DNA of 64,000 nucleotides, taken from the NCBI GenBank assembly GCA_004020875.1, contig SAPZ01000016.1:62001-126000 (forward strand), in the 5' to 3' direction. The notes beneath the pieces are model-generated. The model searched no databases. It was not told where the DNA came from and worked only from the letters and a program-made list of their open reading frames with translations. The stretch comes from Mesorhizobium sp. (GTDB lineage: Bacteria; Pseudomonadota; Alphaproteobacteria; Rhizobiales; Rhizobiaceae). This document shows, piece by piece, positions 49,797 to 58,288 of this stretch. The position numbers were made by a program, and so were the translations under genes. Each line of letters starts with the position of its first letter. The first letter of the stretch is position 1.

Positions 49797-50741
49797 ATGG
49801 ATACCGAAACCATGGCTGCAGAAACGCGAGCGAAAAGACCGATCCGCTGGCATGTCGGCGTCTTCCTGGCGCCGGCGGTGCTGGTCTACACCGCCTTCAT
49901 GATCCTGCCGCTGTTCGGCACGCTGCAGCTCTCGCTGTTCCGCAACATCGAACAGTCCCAGGTCTTTGTCGGACTCGGTAATTTCCGCACGCTGTTCGGC
50001 GACCCGAACTGGTCGGTGAATTTCTGGAATGCGCTGAGGAACAATGTCTGGTTCTTCATCATCCACATGCTGGTGCAGAACCCGATCGGCATCCTTCTGG
50101 CGGCGCTGCTTTCCAGCCCCAGGTTGCGGTTCACCGCCTTCTACCGCACAGCGATCTTCGTGCCGACGATCCTGTCCTTCGTCATCGTCGGCTTCGCCTG
50201 GAAACTGATCCTGTCGCCGATCTGGGGCGTGGCGCCGCATCTGATGGATTTCGTCGGCTTGAAGAGCTTCTTCACGCCATGGCTCGGCAAGGAGCAATAT
50301 GCGCTGACCGCGCTCAGCCTGGTGTCGGTGTGGCAGTTCGTCGGCATCCCGATGATGCTGATCTACGCGGCGCTGCTGTCGATCCCCGACGAGGTGATCG
50401 AGGCGGCCGAATGCGACGGCGTCACCGGCATGGCGCAGTTCTGGAAGATCAAGCTACCGCTGATCCTGCCTTCGATCGGCATCATCTCGATCCTGACCTT
50501 CGTCGGCAATTTCAACGCCTTCGACCTGATATACACGGCGCAGGGCGCGCTCGCCGGGCCGAACTATTCGACCGACATCCTCGGCACTTTCCTCTACCGC
50601 GCCTTCTTCGGCTTTCAGCTGCAGGTCGGCGATCCCAATATGGGCGCGGCGATCGCCACCATCATGTTCCTGATCATCCTCGCCGGCGTCTGCGTCTACC
50701 TGTTCCTCGTGCAGACGCGCCTGCGTCGCTACCAGTTCTGA
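49797..50741 (+). CDS. ABC sugar transporter permease 1
   Basis: Inner-membrane MalF/UgpA-type permease of 314 residues with six hydrophobic segments, the first at VGVFLAPAVLVYTAFMILPL (about residues 21-41). The EAA loop EAAECDGVTGMAQFWKIKLP is near residue 201. Two in-frame ATGs (49797 and 49812) are possible; the first has a GGCGGGGAA site. It forms the channel with the next gene product. Confidence 0.9.
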   Translation: MDTETMAAETRAKRPIRWHVGVFLAPAVLVYTAFMILPLFGTLQLSLFRNIEQSQVFVGLGNFRTLFGDPNWSVNFWNALRNNVWFFIIHMLVQNPIGILLAALLSSPRLRFTAFYRTAIFVPTILSFVIVGFAWKLILSPIWGVAPHLMDFVGLKSFFTPWLGKEQYALTALSLVSVWQFVGIPMMLIYAALLSIPDEVIEAAECDGVTGMAQFWKIKLPLILPSIGIISILTFVGNFNAFDLIYTAQGALAGPNYSTDILGTFLYRAFFGFQLQVGDPNMGAAIATIMFLIILAGVCVYLFLVQTRLRRYQF

Positions 50742-50749
50742 GGCGCGCC

Positions 50750-51589
50750 ATGAGCACAGCTACCCGTTCGCTTCCCCGCACCATCGGCGCGCACGCCATC
50801 CTTATTACCTACACGATGATCGCGCTGTTCCCGGTCGTCCTGGTGGTGATGAATTCGTTCAAGTCGCGCGCAGGCATCTTCGGGGCGCCACTGACGCCGC
50901 CGACGCCGAAGACCTTCGACCTGATCGGCTACACCACCGTGTTCGGCCAGGGCGATTTCGTCCACTATTTCCAGAACAGCCTCGTCGTCACCGTGCTCTC
51001 GCTGTTCTTCGTGCTTTTGTTCGGCGCGATGGCCGCCTTCGCGCTGTCGGAATACCGCTTCCGCGGCAATACGCTGATGGGGCTCTACCTGGCGCTCGGC
51101 ATCATGATCCCCATCCGCCTCGGCACGGTGGCCATCCTGCAACTGATGGTGGCGACGGGGCTGGTCAACACGCTCGCGGCGCTGATCCTGGTCTACACCG
51201 CGCAAGGCCTGCCGCTGGCGATCTTCATCCTGTCGGAATTCATGAAGCAGGTGTCCGACGATTTGAAGAATGCGGGACGCATAGACGGGCTGTCGGAATA
51301 CACGATCTTCTTCCGGCTCGTGCTGCCGCTGGTGCGGCCGGCCATGGCGACGGTCGCCGTCTTCACCATGATCCCTATCTGGAACGATCTGTGGTTCCCG
51401 CTGATCCTGGCGCCGTCAGAAGAGACCAAGACGGTGACGCTCGGCGCGCAGCTCTTCCTCGGCCAGTTCGTCACCAACTGGAACGCGATCCTGGCAGCGC
51501 TGTCGCTGGCGATCCTGCCAGTGCTGATCCTCTATGTCATCTTCTCGCGGCAGCTGATCCGCGGCATCACCTCGGGAGCCGTCAAGTGA
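50750..51589 (+). CDS. ABC sugar transporter permease 2
   Basis: Inner-membrane MalG/UgpE-type permease of 279 residues with six hydrophobic segments (first AHAILITYTMIALFPVVLVV). The EAA loop is NAGRIDGLSEYTIFFRLVLP near residue 174. Starts eight bases after permease 1. Its TGA overlaps the GTG start of the oxidoreductase gene (GTGA), so these are translationally coupled. Confidence 0.9.
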   Translation: MSTATRSLPRTIGAHAILITYTMIALFPVVLVVMNSFKSRAGIFGAPLTPPTPKTFDLIGYTTVFGQGDFVHYFQNSLVVTVLSLFFVLLFGAMAAFALSEYRFRGNTLMGLYLALGIMIPIRLGTVAILQLMVATGLVNTLAALILVYTAQGLPLAIFILSEFMKQVSDDLKNAGRIDGLSEYTIFFRLVLPLVRPAMATVAVFTMIPIWNDLWFPLILAPSEETKTVTLGAQLFLGQFVTNWNAILAALSLAILPVLILYVIFSRQLIRGITSGAVK

Positions 51590-52647
51590 GTTCGCAAAAA
51601 CCCCTTCGCGTCGTCGTCGCCGGGCTCGGCAATATGGGCCGCAGCCATGCGCTGGCGTATCACACCAATCCGGGCTTCGAGATAGCCGCGCTCGTCAACC
51701 GTTCCGACGTGCCGCTGCCGGAGGGGCTCGGCGGCTACGGCATACGGCGCTCGTTCGAGGACGTGTTGCGCGACGAGAAGCCGGATGTGGCTGCGATCGC
51801 CACCTATTCCGACAGCCACGCCGATTATGCGGTCAGGGCCTTCGAGGCCGGCTGCCATGTCTTCGTCGAAAAGCCGCTGGCGACGACGGTTGCCGACGCG
51901 CAGCGCGTCGTCGACGCCGCCAAGGCCAACGGCAGGAAGCTGGTGATCGGCTATATCCTGCGCCACCATCCGTCCTGGATCCGGCTGATCGCCGAGGCAC
52001 GCAAGCTCGGCGGCCCATATGTCTTTCGCATGAACCTCAACCAGCAGTCTTCCGGCCACACCTGGGAGACGCACAAGCAACTGATGCAGACGACCTCGCC
52101 GATCGTCGACTGCGGCGTGCATTATCTCGACGTGATGCTGCAGATCACCGATGCGAAGCCCGTAGAGGTGCGCGGCATGGGCGTGCGGCTCAGCGACGAG
52201 GTGGCGCCGTCGATGTACAATTATGGGCACCTGCAGGTGCTGTTCGAGGACGGCTCGGTCGGCTGGTACGAAGCCGGCTGGGGACCGATGATCTCAGAGA
52301 CAGCTTTCTTCGTGAAGGACGTGATGTCGCCCAAGGGCTGCGTGTCGATCGTCATGAAGGAAGGTGTGAAGTCCGACGATATCGACACCCACACCAAGAC
52401 CTCGACCATCCGGCTGCACAGCGCGGCGACGGGTCCGGACGGCAGCTTCGCCAAGGAAGACCAACTGCTGTCGATGGAGGGCGAGCCGGGCCACCAGGAG
52501 CTGTGCGACCTGGAGCAGGCCTTCCTGCTCAAGGCCATCCGCGAAGACATCGACCTCACCCGCCACATGGACGATGCCGTGAAGTCGCTCGCCGTCTGCC
52601 TTGCAGCCGATGAGAGCGTGCGCAGCGGCAACGTCGTCAAACTCTAG
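51586..52647 (+). CDS. Gfo/Idh/MocA-family oxidoreductase
   Basis: NAD(P)-dependent sugar oxidoreductase of 353 residues. N-terminal Rossmann domain with VVVAGLGNMGRSHALAYH (residues 9-26), the family catalytic motif FVEKPLATTVADAQ near residue 89, and the C-terminal substrate domain with DCGVHYLDVML. Start is GTG at 51586, overlapping the permease stop, with GGGAG upstream. Located inside an amino-sugar importer operon, it may oxidise, epimerise or de-glycosylate an imported sugar; some family members act on N-acetylated sugars. Substrate unknown. Confidence 0.85.
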   Translation: MSSQKPLRVVVAGLGNMGRSHALAYHTNPGFEIAALVNRSDVPLPEGLGGYGIRRSFEDVLRDEKPDVAAIATYSDSHADYAVRAFEAGCHVFVEKPLATTVADAQRVVDAAKANGRKLVIGYILRHHPSWIRLIAEARKLGGPYVFRMNLNQQSSGHTWETHKQLMQTTSPIVDCGVHYLDVMLQITDAKPVEVRGMGVRLSDEVAPSMYNYGHLQVLFEDGSVGWYEAGWGPMISETAFFVKDVMSPKGCVSIVMKEGVKSDDIDTHTKTSTIRLHSAATGPDGSFAKEDQLLSMEGEPGHQELCDLEQAFLLKAIREDIDLTRHMDDAVKSLAVCLAADESVRSGNVVKL

Positions 52648-52661
52648 AACAGGAAGAAGCC

Positions 52662-53660
52662 GTGGGCTCGCTGAAGATCGAGAATGTGAAGAAGGCTTTC
52701 GGGCCGGTCGAGGTCCTGAAGGGCATCGACCTTCAGGTCAATGACGGCGAGTTCGTCGTCTTCGTCGGCCCGTCCGGCTGCGGAAAATCGACGCTGCTGC
52801 GCGTGATCGCCGGGCTGGAGGATTCGACCTCGGGCCGTGTGCTGATCGACGGCGCGGACGTTTCGGTCACGCCGCCGGCCAAACGCGGAATAGCCATGGT
52901 ATTCCAGACCTATGCGCTCTATCCGCATCTGACGGTGAAGAACAACATGGCGCTGGGCCTCAAGCAGGCCGGCACACCGACGGCCGAGATCGAGCGCCGC
53001 ATCAAGATCGCGTCCGCCATGCTGTCGCTCGAGCCCTATCTCGAACGCCGGCCGGCGGAGCTGTCGGGCGGCCAGCGACAGCGCGTTGCCATCGGCCGCG
53101 CCGTGGTGCGCGAGCCGAAGCTTTTTCTCTTTGACGAACCGCTGTCGAACCTGGACGCGGCGCTGCGCGTCAACACCCGCCTGGAGATCGCGCAACTACA
53201 CCGGCGGCTGAAGGCGACGATGATCTACGTCACCCACGACCAGGTCGAGGCTATGACGCTGGCCGACAAGATCGTGGTGCTCAACGCCGGCCGGATCGAG
53301 CAGATCGGCAGCCCGATGGAGCTCTACAATGCGCCGGCCAACGAATTCGTCGCCGGCTTCATCGGCTCGCCGAAAATGAATTTCATCGACGGCGCGCGGC
53401 TCGGCGAGACGGCGAAGACCGTCGGGGTGCGGCCGGAGCATCTGACGGTGGATGCCAATTCCGGTGCCTGGAAAGGCACGGTGGTACATGCCGAGCATCT
53501 CGGCGCCGACACCAACGTCTATCTCGACTGCGAGAAGGCCGGGCTGATCACCGTGCGCATTTTTGGCGTCTACAATGCCGAGCCGGGGGCAACGCTCTAC
53601 GTGACCCCGGATGCGGCGAAGACGTACCGGTTTGGAGCGGATGGGAAGGTGCTGAGGTAG
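52662..53660 (+). CDS. ABC sugar transporter ATP-binding protein
   Basis: MalK/UgpC-type ATPase of 332 residues, energising permeases 1 and 2. Walker A GPSGCGKST, Q-loop MVFQTYALYPHLTV, signature LSGGQRQR, Walker B LFLFDEPLSNLD and H-loop YVTHDQVEAM are all intact; the regulatory C-terminus is a little shorter than in AglK (VGVRPEHLTV). Start is GTG at 52662 after AGGAAGAA. Last gene of the plus-strand operon, convergent with the fuconate gene pair. Confidence 0.92.
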   Translation: MGSLKIENVKKAFGPVEVLKGIDLQVNDGEFVVFVGPSGCGKSTLLRVIAGLEDSTSGRVLIDGADVSVTPPAKRGIAMVFQTYALYPHLTVKNNMALGLKQAGTPTAEIERRIKIASAMLSLEPYLERRPAELSGGQRQRVAIGRAVVREPKLFLFDEPLSNLDAALRVNTRLEIAQLHRRLKATMIYVTHDQVEAMTLADKIVVLNAGRIEQIGSPMELYNAPANEFVAGFIGSPKMNFIDGARLGETAKTVGVRPEHLTVDANSGAWKGTVVHAEHLGADTNVYLDCEKAGLITVRIFGVYNAEPGATLYVTPDAAKTYRFGADGKVLR

Positions 53661-53702
53661 ATTGGCGCGACCTTCCCTTCTCCCGCCAGGGGAGGTCGGC
53701 GC

Positions 53703-54548
53703 TTACTCGTCCGCCTTGAACGTCTGCTTCTGCTGACCCATGCCTTCGATGCCGAGCTCGACGACGTCGCCGGCCTTCAGGAACACCGGCGGCTTCATGC
53801 CCAGCCCGACGCCGGGCGGGGTGCCGGTGGAGATGATGTCGCCGGGATGCAGCGACATGAACTGGCTGAGGTAAGAGACCAGATACTTCACGCCAAAGAC
53901 CATGGTCTTGGTCGAGCCGTTCTGCATGGTCTTGCCGTTGACGGTCAGCCACATCTTCAGGTTCTGCGGATCGGCGACCTCGTCCTTGGTCACCAGCCAT
54001 GGGCCGATCGGTCCGAACGTGTCGCAGGACTTGCCCTTGGTCCACTGACCCTGGCGTTCGGCCTGGAAGGCGCGTTCGGACACATCGTGCGAGACGCAGT
54101 AGCCGGCAACATAATCCAGCGCGTCGTCCTCTGAGACATACTTCGCCGTCTTGCCGATCACCACGCCAAGCTCGACTTCCCAGTCGGTCTTGACCGAGCC
54201 GCGCGGGATCAGAACGTCGTCATCCGGCCCGACGATGGCCGAGCTTGCCTTCATGAAGATGATCGGTTCCGGCGGCACGGTGGCGCCGGTCTCGGCGGCG
54301 TGATCGGAATAGTTCAGGCCGATGCAGATGAACTTGCCGGTGCCGGCCACGCAGGCGCCCATGCGCGGCTTGCCGGAAACCGCGGGCAGCGACCTCGGAT
54401 CGATCTTGGAGAGCATCTCCAGCGAGGCCGGATGAAGTGCCGTGCCGGCGATATCGGCGACATGAGCGGAAAGGTCGCGGATATTTCCATCCGCATCAAG
54501 CAGGCCGGGCTTCTCACTGCCAGCTTCGCCATAACGCAACAATTTCAT
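53703..54548 (-). CDS. FAH-family hydrolase, 2,4-diketo-3-deoxy-L-fuconate type
   Basis: Fumarylacetoacetate-hydrolase-fold enzyme of 281 residues. It shows the metal site SDWEVELGVVIG-like KTDWEVELGVVIGK, CIGLNYSDHAAE, the FMKASSAIVGPDD loop and ISTGTPPGVGLGM. Paired with the SDR gene upstream on the same strand it matches the last two steps of L-fucose oxidation, giving pyruvate and lactate. The ATG at 54548 follows GGTGGAG. Related ureidoglycolate lyase or gentisate-type functions cannot be excluded from sequence alone. Confidence 0.78.
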   Translation of the reverse strand: MKLLRYGEAGSEKPGLLDADGNIRDLSAHVADIAGTALHPASLEMLSKIDPRSLPAVSGKPRMGACVAGTGKFICIGLNYSDHAAETGATVPPEPIIFMKASSAIVGPDDDVLIPRGSVKTDWEVELGVVIGKTAKYVSEDDALDYVAGYCVSHDVSERAFQAERQGQWTKGKSCDTFGPIGPWLVTKDEVADPQNLKMWLTVNGKTMQNGSTKTMVFGVKYLVSYLSQFMSLHPGDIISTGTPPGVGLGMKPPVFLKAGDVVELGIEGMGQQKQTFKADE

Positions 54549-54719
54549 CTCAACATTCTCCACCTTGCGGCCTGTGGCCGTTTTCACAAATTCCCGTCAA
54601 AGCCAGCAGACCGTAGTCGCCGACCACAGGGGCGGCAAGCGAGCCTTGCTGCCATGCCGACCAAATCGTCGAGATTTTCAGACGTTTCGATCCGACCTCG
54701 CCGATATCCGAGCCTTTCG

Positions 54720-55451
54720 TCAGATCGACCAGCCGCCGTCGATGTTGTAGGCCTGACCCGACGTGTAGGTGGCGCCGGCCAGATAAACGGCGAGATCGGC
54801 GATCTCCTCAGGCTTACCCAGCCGGCCCATCGGCTGGCGGGCGATGAAGGCCGCACGGGCCGCCTCATAGTCGCCCTGCGCATGCATACGGTCCTGCAGC
54901 GACGGGCTTTCGACCGTGCCCGGGCAAATGGCGTTGCAGCGAATGCCCTTCGCAACATAATCGGCGGCGACCGCTTTGGTCAGGCCGACGACAGCGGCCT
55001 TGGTCAGTCCGTAGACGAACCGGTTCGGCACGCCCTTCTGCGAGCTTGCCAGCGAGGCCATGTTGATGATCGAGCCGTCTCCGCGCTCCAGCATGCTCGG
55101 CAGCACGGCGCGGATGGTGCGGATCATCGAGCGGACATTGAGGTTGATCGCGAAGTCGAGATCCTCGTCCTTCATCTCCAGAATGGAGCCGCCATGGACG
55201 AAGCCCGCGCAGTTGAACAGGACGTCGACGCGGCCGATCTCGGCGAAGGCGGAAGCGACGGCCGGGTCGTTCAGCACATCGAGCTTGCGGGTCTTGATGC
55301 CGGGCGTCTTGCCCAGCTCCGCCAGCAAAGGCTCATTGATATCGGTGGCGTGCACCGTGGCGCCCGCCTTGGCGAAGGCCAGCGCGCTTGCCCGTCCGAT
55401 GCCTTGCGCCGCGGCTGTGATCACAACAACCTTGCCCGCCAGATCCGCCAT
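54720..55451 (-). CDS. SDR dehydrogenase, 2-keto-3-deoxy-L-fuconate type
   Basis: Short-chain dehydrogenase of 243 residues with the NAD site TAAAQGIGRASALAFAKAGA, Asp after strand two (ATDIN), NMASL and the catalytic YGLTK (Tyr and Lys). The sequence is close to the BDH2/DHRS6 group, which includes bacterial 2-keto-3-deoxy-L-fuconate 4-dehydrogenase. Its product would be the substrate of the following FAH hydrolase, 170 bases downstream. Fuconate dehydratase and lactonase genes are not in the window. Confidence 0.8.
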   Translation of the reverse strand: MADLAGKVVVITAAAQGIGRASALAFAKAGATVHATDINEPLLAELGKTPGIKTRKLDVLNDPAVASAFAEIGRVDVLFNCAGFVHGGSILEMKDEDLDFAINLNVRSMIRTIRAVLPSMLERGDGSIINMASLASSQKGVPNRFVYGLTKAAVVGLTKAVAADYVAKGIRCNAICPGTVESPSLQDRMHAQGDYEAARAAFIARQPMGRLGKPEEIADLAVYLAGATYTSGQAYNIDGGWSI

Positions 55452-55636
55452 GTTCTTCTCCTCGCCTGCCTGAACTGTCCGCCTCTAATCAATGGCCAGC
55501 CCGGCGTGGTGTGCCAGACAACCGGCGTCGTGCGGTCAGATTTCTGCTTCACTGATAAAGATGTTTTTTCTGGTTAAAGAACACAAAAGCGAGCGTCAAG
55601 CCCGAAGGCGATCACCTTCGCGACAGCCCGCGAAAT

Positions 55637-55670
55637 GCCTCCGGCGCGCGGCGCGCCTCAGGCGGGAGGC
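55637..55670 (-). terminator. Hairpin downstream of the aldehyde dehydrogenase gene
   Basis: GCCTCC (55637-55642) pairs with GGAGGC (55665-55670), with an internal GGCGCGC-G-GCGCGCC palindrome. It lies at the stop codon of the minus-strand dehydrogenase gene. A second small palindrome (CGAAGGCGATCACCTTCG) precedes it. The rest of 55452-55671 is promoter space for the SDR gene. Confidence 0.45.
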
Positions 55671-55671
55671 C

Positions 55672-58047
55672 TCAGTCGCCGTAGGGTACCCAGACGTTCT
55701 TGACCTCGATGGCGCGGCGCAGGACGGCCTCGCCGGCTGCCTCGCTCGACGACCAGTCGAGCGTGCGGCCATTGCCGGTCCAGACGCGCTTGAGGTTGCC
55801 GATCGAGTCCGCTTCCGCCTTGGCGCAGGTGTCCGCATCGGCGAACAGCCAGAGCCCGTCGACATCGTCATGCTTGGCCAGCACGCCGGCGAGCTCGGCG
55901 CTGCGGCCGGTGACGATGTTGATGGCGCCGGCAGGCAAGTCGGAATATTCGATCACCTGATAGAGATCGGTGGCTAAAAGCGGATGCCTTTCCGACGGAA
56001 CCGCAATCACTGTGTTGCCCATGGCCAGCGCCGGCGCCACCAGCGAGACGAAGTTGAGCAGCGGCTGGTTGTCCGGCGCGACGATGCCGACGACGCCGAC
56101 GGGCTCATGCAGCGCCAATGTCACGACACGGGCCGGCGGCTGATGGACACGGCCCTCGAACTTGTCGGCGAGGCCAGCATAGAGGAACAGCCGCTCGATC
56201 GACTGGTCGACCTCCTCGCGCGCCGCCTTAGCCGTAACGCCCGTCAGCTGAACAAGGCGCGCGGCGAACTCGTCGGCGCGGCCGGACAAGTTCTCGGCGA
56301 AATAATAGAGAACCTGGCTGCGGTTATAGGCGGTCGCGTCCGGCCAGGCCTTGCAGGCGCGGGCTGCGGCCACGGCATCGCGGATATCCTTGCGGTTGCC
56401 GAGACCGACTTCACCGGCAAACTTGCCCTTGGCGGTGGCGACAGCCAGAGAATAGTTGCCGTCCGGCCGCGCCTGCTTGCCGCCGATGAACAGTTTTGCG
56501 GTACGGTCGATGGCTGTGCCGTCGGCCTGCTCGACCGGCTGGGCGGAACCGGGGGCCGACGGCTTGATGGCCGGCCCGGCGTGCAGCTTCGCCGCCAGAT
56601 ATTCGAACATGCCCTCGCGTCCGCCCTCACGGCCGAAGCCGCTTTCGCGATAGCCGCCGAAGCCGCAAGCGGCGTCGAACATGTTGGTGCCGTTGACCCA
56701 CACCACGCCGGCCTTCAATTGCGGCGCGACATGCAGCGCCAGATTGACGTTCTCGCTCCACACGGAAGCGGCAAGGCCGTAGCGCGTGTTGTTGGCAAGC
56801 TCGATCGCTTCCTCGGTGTTGCGGAAGGTCATGGTCGCCAGCACCGGGCCGAACACCTCTTCCTGCGCGAGAATGTTAGCCGGCGAAACAGACGTCGCCA
56901 GCGTCGGCAGGTGATAGTAGCCGGAGGACGGCAAGGTAGCGTCGGGCTGCCAGCAGACGGCTCCTTGCTTGGCGCCCTCGGCGATCAGGCCCTTGACACG
57001 GTCGAGCTGGGTTCGGTCGACCAGCGGGCCGATATCGGTGTTCTTGTCGAGCGGGTTGCCGACGCGCAGCCGACTCATCCTGACCTTGACCTTGGCGATG
57101 AAGGCCTCGGCGATGCCCTCCTGCACAAGGAGGCGCGAGCCGGCGCAGCAGACCTGGCCCTGGTTGAACCAGATGCCGTCGACCAGACCCTCGACGGCGC
57201 TGTCGAGATCGGCATCCTCGAAAACGACAAAGGCCGACTTGCCGCCAAGCTCCAGCGACAGTTTTTTCCCGGACCCGGCCGTCGCCTTGCGGATGATCTT
57301 GCCGACTTCCGAAGAGCCGGTGAAGGCGATCTTCTGCACGCCGGGATGATTGACGATGGCTGCGCCCGCCTCAGGCCCGCCCTGGACGATGTTGACGACG
57401 CCTTTCGGCACGCCGGCCCGCTCGCAGATCTCTGCGAACAGAATGGCGGTGAGCGGCGTGAACTCGGCAGGCTTCAGCACCACGGTGCAGCCGGCGGCCA
57501 GCGCCGGCGCGATCTTCCAGGCCAGCATCAGCAGCGGGAAGTTCCACGGGATGACCTGGCCCACGACGCCGACCGGCTTGTGGTCGGGAAAATCCTTCTC
57601 CAGCGTCTGAGCCCAGCCGGCATGATGGATGAAATGGCGGATCGCCAGCGGCACGTCGATGTCGCGGCTCTCGCGAATCGGCTTGCCATTGTCGATCGAT
57701 TCCAGCACGGCAAACAGGCGCTGATGGCGCTGCATGGCGCGGCCGATGGCGTAGAGGATTTTTGCGCGGGCGTAACCTGGGCTGGCGCTCCATTTGGGCA
57801 GCGCCTTGGCGGCCGCCGTGACCGCGGCATCGATATCGGCGGCGCCGGCATCCGATATCCTGGCCAGCAGCTTGCCGGAGGACGGCTCGCTGGTCTCGAA
57901 GGTCTTGCCGCCGGCCGCCGCTTTCCAGGCGCCGTCGATGAACAGAGCCTTGGAGAAATCGCGCCCGGCGAGCCAGGCATCGGCCTCGTTGCGGGCTTCC
58001 GGTGCCGGGCCGTATTCCATGGCGTGATAGCGTTCGAGGATGTTCAT
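55672..58047 (-). CDS. ALDH16-type two-domain aldehyde dehydrogenase
   Basis: NAD(P)-dependent aldehyde dehydrogenase of 791 residues in two homologous parts. The N-terminal domain (to about 480) is complete: VIPWNFPLLMLAWKIAPALA, catalytic Glu266 in LELGGKS, and catalytic Cys300 in FNQGQVC. The second part (about 510-791) begins KLFIGGKQ and keeps the cofactor-domain fold (VGVVGIVAPDNQPLLNFVSL) but has no Glu or Cys active site. A dead second domain is the hallmark of ALDH16, described in bacteria and animals. It lies just upstream of a RIME and deoC, suggesting that it could oxidise acetaldehyde from deoxyribose-5-phosphate cleavage. Confidence 0.88.
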   Translation of the reverse strand: MNILERYHAMEYGPAPEARNEADAWLAGRDFSKALFIDGAWKAAAGGKTFETSEPSSGKLLARISDAGAADIDAAVTAAAKALPKWSASPGYARAKILYAIGRAMQRHQRLFAVLESIDNGKPIRESRDIDVPLAIRHFIHHAGWAQTLEKDFPDHKPVGVVGQVIPWNFPLLMLAWKIAPALAAGCTVVLKPAEFTPLTAILFAEICERAGVPKGVVNIVQGGPEAGAAIVNHPGVQKIAFTGSSEVGKIIRKATAGSGKKLSLELGGKSAFVVFEDADLDSAVEGLVDGIWFNQGQVCCAGSRLLVQEGIAEAFIAKVKVRMSRLRVGNPLDKNTDIGPLVDRTQLDRVKGLIAEGAKQGAVCWQPDATLPSSGYYHLPTLATSVSPANILAQEEVFGPVLATMTFRNTEEAIELANNTRYGLAASVWSENVNLALHVAPQLKAGVVWVNGTNMFDAACGFGGYRESGFGREGGREGMFEYLAAKLHAGPAIKPSAPGSAQPVEQADGTAIDRTAKLFIGGKQARPDGNYSLAVATAKGKFAGEVGLGNRKDIRDAVAAARACKAWPDATAYNRSQVLYYFAENLSGRADEFAARLVQLTGVTAKAAREEVDQSIERLFLYAGLADKFEGRVHQPPARVVTLALHEPVGVVGIVAPDNQPLLNFVSLVAPALAMGNTVIAVPSERHPLLATDLYQVIEYSDLPAGAINIVTGRSAELAGVLAKHDDVDGLWLFADADTCAKAEADSIGNLKRVWTGNGRTLDWSSSEAAGEAVLRRAIEVKNVWVPYGD

Positions 58048-58094
58048 GGGGCGCTCCTTCGGGAGGAGATTTCAGGACAAGTAGGTGCTCTACG

Positions 58095-58255
58095 GCGCCC
58101 CCCTCTGTCCTGCCGGACATCTCCCCCACTTGTGGGGAGATTGGCCGCCATCGGCGATTTCGCCAATCGCCAGCGTTGCAGGACTGAAGCGGACAAAGGC
58201 GGAAGCTGATCTCCCCCCTTGTGGGGGAGATGTCCGGCAGGACAGAGGGGGGCGC
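58095..58255. repeat. RIME-like rhizobial intergenic repeat, copy 3
   Basis: The best-preserved copy: its outer arms (58095-58128 and 58222-58255) are perfect 34-bp inverted repeats beginning GCGCCCCCCTCTGTCC. Each arm also contains its own stem-loop (ATCTCCCCCACTTGTGGGGA and ATCTCCCCCCTTGTGGGGGA). It lies between deoC and the dehydrogenase gene in the same transcript direction. Confidence 0.9.
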
Positions 58256-58288
58256 GAAGGAACTCGGCGTTCAAGGCCTTCACTCGCC

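Noticed and set aside
55984..58209. 741-codon open frame on the plus strand opposite the ALDH16 gene
   Set aside because: Composition artefact of third-position GC; the minus-strand frame has all aldehyde dehydrogenase motifs, and this frame runs into the RIME element.
21879..58255. Repeats with C-tract hairpins considered as CRISPR
   Set aside because: Only three widely separated copies, each an inverted repeat, no spacers and no cas genes.
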